NCBI GenBank assembly: GCA_033030425.1 | Contig: JAUFSD010000014.1 | Coordinates: 1,116,001-1,180,000 of the forward strand | Reading direction: 5' to 3' | DNA from: Verpa conica | Taxonomy: Eukaryota; Ascomycota; Pezizomycetes; Pezizales; Morchellaceae | Length of the DNA: 64,000 nucleotides | In this document: positions 57,151 through 64,000 of the stretch, in pieces | Position numbering within the stretch: position 1 is the stretch's first letter | Layout of the letters: every line of letters starts with the position of its first letter | Notes under the pieces: model-generated | Told to the model about the DNA's origin: nothing | Seen by the model: only the letters and a program-made list of their open reading frames with translations | Databases searched by the model: none | Position numbers and translations under genes: made by a program

Positions 57151-58917
57151 AGCGCTGGTTGGCTAGGAGAAAGGTGGGTGTGCAATGTGTCCTGTGTGGG
57201 GGGGCAAAAAACGTCCTTCTTGTGCGCCTTTATCCTGCTTCAGCCGTCATGCCCTCCGCGAACTACTGCAAAGGGTTCTATTTGCTCCCTCACCCTGCAG
57301 CCGAGCACGTTTTTTTAGCTCATAGCGATGCACGACTCGGAAGAAGCTGTGTGTAATAAAGAATCGCCATTACCTGGCTTTCTGTCCCGTGACTGGTTCT
57401 TCTCGCCTCTTTTACGCAGGTACATGCTTCGGTGGGTAGTCCAGAAAAATAAAAATTTAAGCTTATAGGGACTAACTCTCCGGTTCTCGCTTTGTTCTAT
57501 AGCCTACTTACTCTTTGGTGGGTTGATGAGTACAGAATGCAGGATCTATTGCGTTCGGCAGTGCATCGGCGTATCAAGTCGGTGGCAGTAGGGATACTAT
57601 CCAGTTATAATTGTGCCTATGGTAGAGTACTAGATTTTTGTAAGGAAAAAATCCATTACCCTCAATTAAATTAGTTTAGAATACATGTAATATACATTTA
57701 TTAGAATGCTTGTCGAGGTACATGGGTTTTCAACTACATGTATACAATGCCATATACCTACATGTAGTATAGGTACAAACACATTGTTCACAATTCTAGG
57801 GCTGATAAGTGTTCACAATCAGCAGTGTTATCAAATACCCCAACATACGGATACTACATGTATACTCACTACTTTTCATTAATATTTTATTCGTGCGCTC
57901 CCCATCGTTGCCAACTACACCAGACTCCATACTACAGGTGTGTACCCCCCCCCACCTCACCTAGAGCCCCAACGATTCGAGGCTCTATAATAATAAAAAT
58001 AGAATAGTGAACGCCCTAATTCCCCAACAAATAGAAACACTGATAGGGCCTACAGTTACACTCAACAACGAACACACTTGATCACCCTCTGCTGAGGCTC
58101 CACAATTCTATCTATGGATTGGATCCCCTTTCTCATACATATCAAGACCGGAGCTGTACTATGTGTAGCACCGGTGATGGGTAGCTGCGTGGAGTTGGAG
58201 GGACGATGACGGAGCGCCCAAGAGGCAACCGTAAGCGGTCTTGGCAAATACTATTGGGCGTGGACGGTGGCCACTCACAATCGCTTCGCCCCCCGTCTCC
58301 GCTTGCTTTGCTTTCACGAACTACGTACCCAGCTTATAGTATAGCTCATACCTTCTACCGCCCACTTACACCGCCCATCTACCCCCAAGGTTTGCTCAAC
58401 CTCTCCCTTACCCATCAACCCCGCTATTTAGCGCATCATCATCCTTCCATCGTGAACACGCTCAAACTTGTCCACTGTTTCGTTGTCATCGCTGCCCCTC
58501 AAACGCATCTCTAAGGAACTTCTCTGAGCGAGATAGCGGATACCGAAGGTATGGTTCGAAAGACGCTCGGGCCTGCATATATTACTGTGCACCATGTAGA
58601 CAAGAAATAACAGATTAAATAGGTTGATCCAGAAAATCCAACCCCCGGTATTAGCTTATCCGTATCGTGCCACGTACGGACACCCCTCCTGAGCAGAAAT
58701 TCCCGCACCCCGCACCTGTATACTTAGAAACACTCGGAGAAACAGTCGAAACTTAAATTCGAACGTCATAGCCGCCCAGGTACAACTTCACAATCGCTCT
58801 ATTCTGCAACTTTAGAAAACACTTAATCAACCTTCAACGCGGTCGGCAGTATAATTGCCCATAGGAAAGCTGGCTGGAAAGCGACGCTCGTTCCCCAGTG
58901 CCGGTATCCTCGCCAGG
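57151..58917. other. Intergenic between PUB1 and PTC1 (divergent promoters)
   Basis: The two flanking genes are transcribed away from each other, so this 1.7 kb plus the purine tract contains both promoters. Sequence at 58270-58480 is C/T-rich. No gene is supportable. Confidence 0.4.
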
Positions 58918-60367
58918 ATGTTCGGTAACAACGGTAACAATGGATCCTCATCCTCAGCTGATGCTGAGCCTGCCTCAAATACAACGCAGAAGACCACTAA
59001 TCCATCTCCACCCGATAACACCTCTACATCTACGGATAAGGGGAAACGAGGCTCGGGGTCAAAAACATCGGCCTTTATAAATTCCGCTAAGAACTCGATC
59101 ACAAATCTCGGTAGTAGCAATAGTGAACAAAAGGAATCTAAGACTACCTCTAAAGATGACCCCGCTGTAGTTTCTCCAGGGCCACACAATAACTCCGCAG
59201 GCGATTCAAAACCAGGCCCTAGGAGTACATTTAGGGTCGGAGTGACAGAGGATAAGAATAAAAAATGCAGAAGGACTATGGAGGATACTCACTCATTTCT
59301 TTACAACTTCCTACAACCTTTGCCACAGGTTACTCCTACGTCAGGTACCACAAATACCTCTGGCCCCACTTCCGTCGTCTCGGGCGAGGAAACAGTTACA
59401 GAATCGGATAATGGCTATTTCGCAATCTTTGATGGCCATGCTGGGACGTATGCTGCCGATTGGTGCGGGAAAAAACTACATTTAGTCCTAGAAGACACCA
59501 TTAGGAAGCACCCTGATACCCCCATACCTGAGTTGCTCGACATGACCTTCACCAACTGCGACGGACAACTGGAGAAGTTACCGGTTAGGAACAGTGGATG
59601 CACAGCTGTCTGTGCTGTTCTGAGGTGGGAGGAGAGACCTTTTCCAAGTAATACAGCACAAACAGACAACGGGAAAGGGAAAGGAGTGGTCAGCGATGAA
59701 AATTCAAAACCAGCGCCGAACCCGACATCAGAAAGACAGAGAGTCTTGTATACGGCCAATGTCGGGGATGCTAGGATTGTGCTTTGTAGGAATGGTAAAG
59801 CTCTGAGGCTGAGCTATGATCATAAGGGGAGTGATGAAAACGAAGGGAAGAGGGTTGCAAACGCAGGAGGGTTGATACTAAACAACCGTGTCAATGGTCA
59901 GTCACTACCCATTTAGAAGGGGGGTTGTGTTTTTGCTAACTATTGTGGTAATTCATAGGAGTTTTGGCTGTTACCCGTGCCCTAGGAGATAGTTATATGA
60001 AAGAATTGGTCACAGGGCACCCGTACACCACTGAGACTGTCCTTCAACCTGAGGCAGATGAATTCATTATCCTTGCTTGTGATGGTGTATGTTTTAACCC
60101 CCTTGTCTTTCAATTATCCCATGATTCTAACTTTGTGTTTTTCAGCTTTGGGATGTCTGTTCCGACCAAGAAGCAGTTGACCTCGTCCGCAGTGTCAAAG
60201 ACCCACAGGAAGCGAGTAAAATGCTTGTCGATTATGCCTTAGGCAGATTCTCGTCAGATAATCTCAGCTGCATGATTGTACGTTTGGATCCTACTGGAAA
60301 GTTCCCTGGCTTGAAGAACTACGATTCTGTGGTGGAGAAAAAGGATGGGGCGGCGCCGTCGAAATAG
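58918..60367 (+). CDS. PTC1: Ptc1-like PP2C protein phosphatase
   Basis: Three exons, 58918-59896, 59959-60086 and 60146-60367. The introns are 62 and 59 nt (GTCAGT...atag; GTATGT...cag). Product 442 residues. The start is the first ATG (MFGNN); the frame is open further 5' but has no ATG there. About 100 Ser/Thr/Asn-rich residues precede the PPM domain. Domain landmarks: [19 protein letters not shown] (~103-122), FAIFDGHAG (~167-175), [23 protein letters not shown] (~277-292), [25 protein letters not shown] across the first splice, ILACDGLWDV across the second, and DNLSCMIV near the end. The metal-binding Asp residues of PP2C (in RRTMED, DGHAG, ACDGLWD and SDNLS) are all present. WCGKKLH after DGHAG fits the Ptc1 subgroup, which dampens stress MAP-kinase signalling in yeast. 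The role is inferred from family. Confidence 0.87.
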
Positions 60368-62139
60368 CAGGTATAGCGGGGCTATCGATATGGGTTGGAA
60401 CTCTTTAGAATGCATTCCTTTAGTGGGTACAATATGATTAAACTAGGAGATGGATGTATCCCCCACACGAAAAGGGGGGCGGGTTCATAAATTTTGTTAT
60501 TTTATATTTTTTTACTCTATTTGCTTTTTATTTCACCTACTTATTCACTTTAACTGGGATTCACACTTGAGGCTCGATGGTGAAAACTGGGGTTAGGTTG
60601 GGGTTGGGGATTGCTTACAAATTCACGTTCAGTTGTTCTGGGGATATCCTTTCTAGATAATATTATACTGCTGACCTTGTAATAATTTATGGCCATACTA
60701 TAAAACAATCACGAGGTAAATCGAGAATTTTTGGCTTGAATATTTATTACCTATTCACCTTTGTACAAATTTCGGGGCCATCCCTGTCTCAGACCTAATA
60801 CTCCTAGCGATTACTTGCAAGGGACTAATTTTAGCATCTAGAGCCGAGACTAGACTCCAGCCAGTAGGCAAGGGTCGAAACCGCACTAGGCAGGCGCCAA
60901 GGTCACATAATATCACTCGAGTAGCCCACACCTCTATCAGGCTCTGACATCAGTAAGATACCAAAGGAATTACAGGTAAAGAACACCACTAGGTTTAGAA
61001 CTTATGTTATCAATATTAGATTAGTCAACTTTGTAATACACTGCTGGGGTGTAATCTAGCGCTATAAACTACATTAGACATATTTCCTCTTTCGTGATGA
61101 GACATATTTCTCTTGACATCAGAGTACCTAATAAAGAGTTATTCTTTTCTAGAGGTTCTTTGTCAGTCTTAATATCGCCAAAGATGAGAATCGCTCTTTT
61201 TTATTTCGTACAGCAGGGTCAGGGCTCCATGCACTTATTCATAATACATTCATTCGTAGAGTAGCGAGGGGAGCTAAGACTATCTCCTTCAGTGCTACTT
61301 ACTAGAAACAAAAGGAAGACTTAAAACAGTCATAACTTCAGGTTTTTTCCTGAAGGTGGTAGTAGAAATATACTATAGAATCAATAGAATAGCCGTATTT
61401 ATTAAGCCCAAGTACAACTTACAACTACATAACATCATCCTAATCCGTTATGGGGACTACCTAGGTCTATTCTAGTTACTTATACGTGGAGATACGGAAC
61501 ATATAGCTACCGGATCCAATTAATAGATTCTAAAGACCACCCTCTATACCACACTCTTATGACTTGGATCTTACTACTTGATAACCTGCAGCCACTAGAT
61601 AATAGGGCTATAAGTTTAACAGCCCACAAGTAACTTTTGAATTCGTTTTTTTTTTAGATCTAGTTCTTGGAGGCGTATTTGTTATATTATGCTTTTTTCT
61701 ACTTAGAACACAGTGCGATATTATTATAGCCTAAAAATTCTACATCCTATATATGTTTAATCGAGTGATGGTTTGTGAAGCGGCCCGTGCTTCTCTTCAG
61801 GAGGAAAAGGACTACCTAGTAAGTACACTTGATTACACAATTGTAGCTAGACATCCCAGGTAGTTTTTGTTTACCGGTTTGTGTTTAGAGATATCTCTTA
61901 AATCTCTAATTAAGACTCGATTAGGCAAGATTTCAAGACATGTTATTAGAACCACCATCACCACTACCACATACCAATTTAAAATGTACATTAACATATC
62001 CAACTATCCTGTCAACAAACTCGCCTTCTTAATAGGTCATTATCTCCCTCCAAAAAAAAAATCAAAAAATCAAAAAATCAAACTTTGCCTCTAATCAACT
62101 ACCCGCCATTACTAGCTAGCCCATCCATAAATCCTTCAC
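60368..62139. other. Intergenic between PTC1 and the Q-rich gene
   Basis: The two genes converge. Holds cgagtgat motifs at 60904-60922 (minus) and 61760-61778 (plus). No supportable gene; the frame at 61867-62094 lacks an ATG at its 5' end and resembles nothing. Confidence 0.4.
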
Positions 62140-62480
62140 TCAGGTACCGCCATACATAAACAAATCGTTAAACTCATTAAACAAATCACTCTCCTCCAAC
62201 GGCTGGCCTCCACCCATCCCACCATCATCTCCGGGCACCCCAACCGGCAAGCTCGCCAAAAAATCATCAAAATTCGCTGTTACCGCCGGAGCAACCGGCT
62301 GCATAGGAGCCGGGGGCGCCCCCCTTTGTGGAGCAGGCGTACTTTTTTCTTCATCAAACAAGAAATCAAACCCACCATCCTCCCCACCCACTATCTGCGA
62401 TACAGTCGGAGGTGTAGGATCCAACATGACCGTATCCTGCTCTCTTTGCAATAATTGTTGTTGTTGTTGTTGCTGTTGTT

Positions 62481-62514
<34 letters not shown>

Positions 62515-63173
62515 TTGTTGTTGCTCCTGCTGAAGGATAGCTTGTTGCTGACGCTTTATTTCATTTTCCTTTTCTTCAGCAGCTTTACGCTCCGCTTCTT
62601 CTTTTTCTCGAATCTCTCTAGCTGCGCGTTCTTCAGCTTCCTTCTTGGCGGCTGCGATGGCGGCTAGACGGTCGCGTTCCAACTGTAGTGCTGCTTCACG
62701 GGCGGCAGACTCGGCTTCGGCTGCGGCGCGGAGAAGTGATAGGTCCCGACGAAGAGTAGCTTTGGCTTTCAGCTATAATTATTTTATGTTAACCGAGAAT
62801 AAACACAAAAAAAAGTCAAAAGGGGGAGAAAAAAAACAAAAAAACAGAAGAAAAGTGGGTCAGGCTACAATGTCCATCTCGAGTAGGTCGAGTGCATATT
62901 GGAATCGTTCATTACATACAGACACAGACGTGCGGATCTGTGCATTTGTGTGTATCACTGCTCGCGGCTGCTGTCTTTGTGGCGCGTTGAACACGTCTGC
63001 GGTTTGACAGAACTGCGAGAAAAGGCGGTCAGGAATACAGAAGGGTATAATAGAGGTTGTGGGTGAGTGGGTGAGCTTACGACGGCATGAAGCATCGCCG
63101 GGAGGATCTGAAGTGGGGTCTGGGATTCGCGCTGATCTGGGGACTTTTGCGGGGGGTTTGGAGGCTGTGTCAT
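62140..63173 (-). CDS. MED2: Glutamine-rich coiled-coil protein, probable Mediator subunit 2 (Med2)
   Basis: Minus strand. Exons 63173-63081, 63012-62869 and 62772-62140; introns 68 and 96 nt (GTAAGC...cgcag; GTAGCC...atag), phase 0. Product 289 residues. The N-terminal ~80 residues (LQILPAMLHAV, then FCQTADVFNAPQR, AVIHTNAQIR, CNERFQYALDLLEMDI) resemble the fungal Med2 (Med29-related) domain. Next is LKAKATLRRDLSLLRAAAEA and a long Ala/Glu/Arg coiled coil, a run of 23 Gln, and an acidic tail with FDFLFDEE, NFDDFLASL and DLFNEFNDLFMYGG. The hydrophobic/acidic tail looks like a transactivation-type segment. Splicing reunites the conserved N-terminal blocks. The Med2 assignment comes from memory of the family and is uncertain. 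The gene structure is well supported. Confidence 0.55.
62455..62523. repeat. CAG/CAA tract coding polyglutamine
   Basis: 23 consecutive Gln codons on the minus strand, mixed CAA and CAG with a pure CAG run of seven in the middle. It lies within the Q-rich protein and is likely length-polymorphic. Confidence 0.85.
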
Positions 63174-64000
63174 CTTTGTTGGTTAGTTTGTGATACTGAT
63201 CGTGGGAGTTGTGTTCGTGAAGTTAGAGATGGTGTTGCGCCTCGTGTTGTTGCTCCCCTCGGATGATGCCGAGAAAGCTTGGTATTCCGGTAGGGTTAGG
63301 GATACTTATGCAGCTGCAGTCCGGGTTAAGTACCTTTACATTTAGAAAAGGCATGAGAGTTTTGGAAGGATATGCATCTGCACCCCTAAGGAATACCCAG
63401 GTTATCTAGCCCCTACCAGGGAGAGAATTTACGGGGGAATGCAATGAGCAATACATTTACCTACAAGCATTCTCAGCCTCCAACACCCTGCTTAGTACAT
63501 TTTGGGTGACTGTTTAAATACCATATATAACTGTTAGAGCATCGGTTATCCGATTGAATATAGTAACCAAAGACATCTCAATACACTCAACACTGTATAG
63601 GTCGGTTTCGCATGATAGACAACAAAATACAAAATTACTTCGCTATAACTATACTAAGTGTAATATATTATGGAACAGTGGTTCGGTATACCAATATTTC
63701 CACGTTGATTCGGCTGTTTCAAGGCTGGATTAATCTCATACAGCTCCTACTCGAGTACCGAGACACAGACCAGAGCGGAAGATCCTCCTCTTTTCTTTCC
63801 TTAATTGCCCTTAGCCGAAATGCATAGTGTCTTGCGATGTTCACCGGGTCGGCCTAAAGACCGATTATACTGAGTAAGCAATAAGCTATATCATTAATGA
63901 GTATTAGGGTCAACAAAAGGTTCGTGTCCATGATCGAGATATTATTAATGCCCAAGTATACGTAAGTAACGTACTTTTAGTCACTTAGCTCAGACCCGTG
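63174..64000. other. Right-end intergenic sequence
   Basis: No gene recognised. The first ~100 bases are the upstream flank of the minus-strand Q-rich gene; the rest is AT-rich. The frame at 63612-63827 has no family resemblance. Confidence 0.35.

Noticed and set aside
56604..57185. 193-codon Ser/His/Phe-rich minus-strand frame upstream of PUB1
   Set aside because: Produced by the C/T-rich leader strand; not a gene.
58206..58514. 102-codon frame upstream of PTC1
   Set aside because: C/T-rich promoter region; Pro/Leu/His-rich composition without conserved features.

Overview
This window looks like nuclear DNA of a filamentous ascomycete (Pezizomycotina). The conserved genes are interrupted by short introns (about 52-107 nt, GT...AG, CTAAY-like branch sites), and a Pub1/TIA-1-type protein, a Ptc1-type PP2C, a Zrg17-type zinc transporter and a Pif1 helicase all have filamentous-fungal layouts. 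Gene density is very low and the intergenic DNA is full of decayed repeats and fold-back elements. That would suit a repeat-rich genome such as a Pezizomycete (truffle or morel type), but the lineage is inference.

Layout. (a) 1-6.2 kb: three tandem genes on + encoding arrays of C2H2 fingers (18, 11 and 8 fingers). At least the first two are tandem duplicates, because a piece of upstream DNA is shared. (b) 6.8-8.3 kb: ZRG17-like transporter. (c) 8.3-14.8 kb: gene desert with a degenerate Ty1/copia pol relic on the minus strand. (d) 14.8-17.6 kb: three-exon PIF1 helicase with two in-frame starts, the longer one adding a presequence-like leader. (e) 19-47 kb: the most unusual part. Nine loci encode small single-pass membrane proteins built to one plan: a short N-terminus, one transmembrane helix followed by basic residues, then a second exon with a low-complexity tail. 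The first six lie on + and the last three on -. In between sits an ordinary housekeeping gene, DCN1 (four exons, minus strand), which I assembled from split frames. One locus is a pseudogene whose second exon is inverted. (f) 54.7-63.2 kb: PUB1-like RNA-binding protein (-, four exons), PTC1-like phosphatase (+, three exons) and a glutamine-rich protein, probably Mediator subunit 2 (-, three exons).

The housekeeping genes are individually intact and act separately (zinc homeostasis, genome stability, cullin neddylation, mRNA fate, phosphatase signalling, transcription). The accessory content is two local gene expansions: the finger arrays and the small membrane proteins. I recognise no described family for the membrane proteins. 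Their second exons share an Asn/Tyr/Phe-rich patch followed by prolines, and four of them carry a C-terminal TWP motif. A role in signalling or assembly is a hypothesis only.

The repeat landscape includes four long near-perfect hairpins, two short terminal-inverted-repeat elements, several dispersed repeats with copies inside the window, and a motif around CGAGTGATATTYTATGA found at ten or more places on both strands and tandemly amplified at 33.2-33.4 kb. No tRNA, rRNA or CRISPR array was seen.
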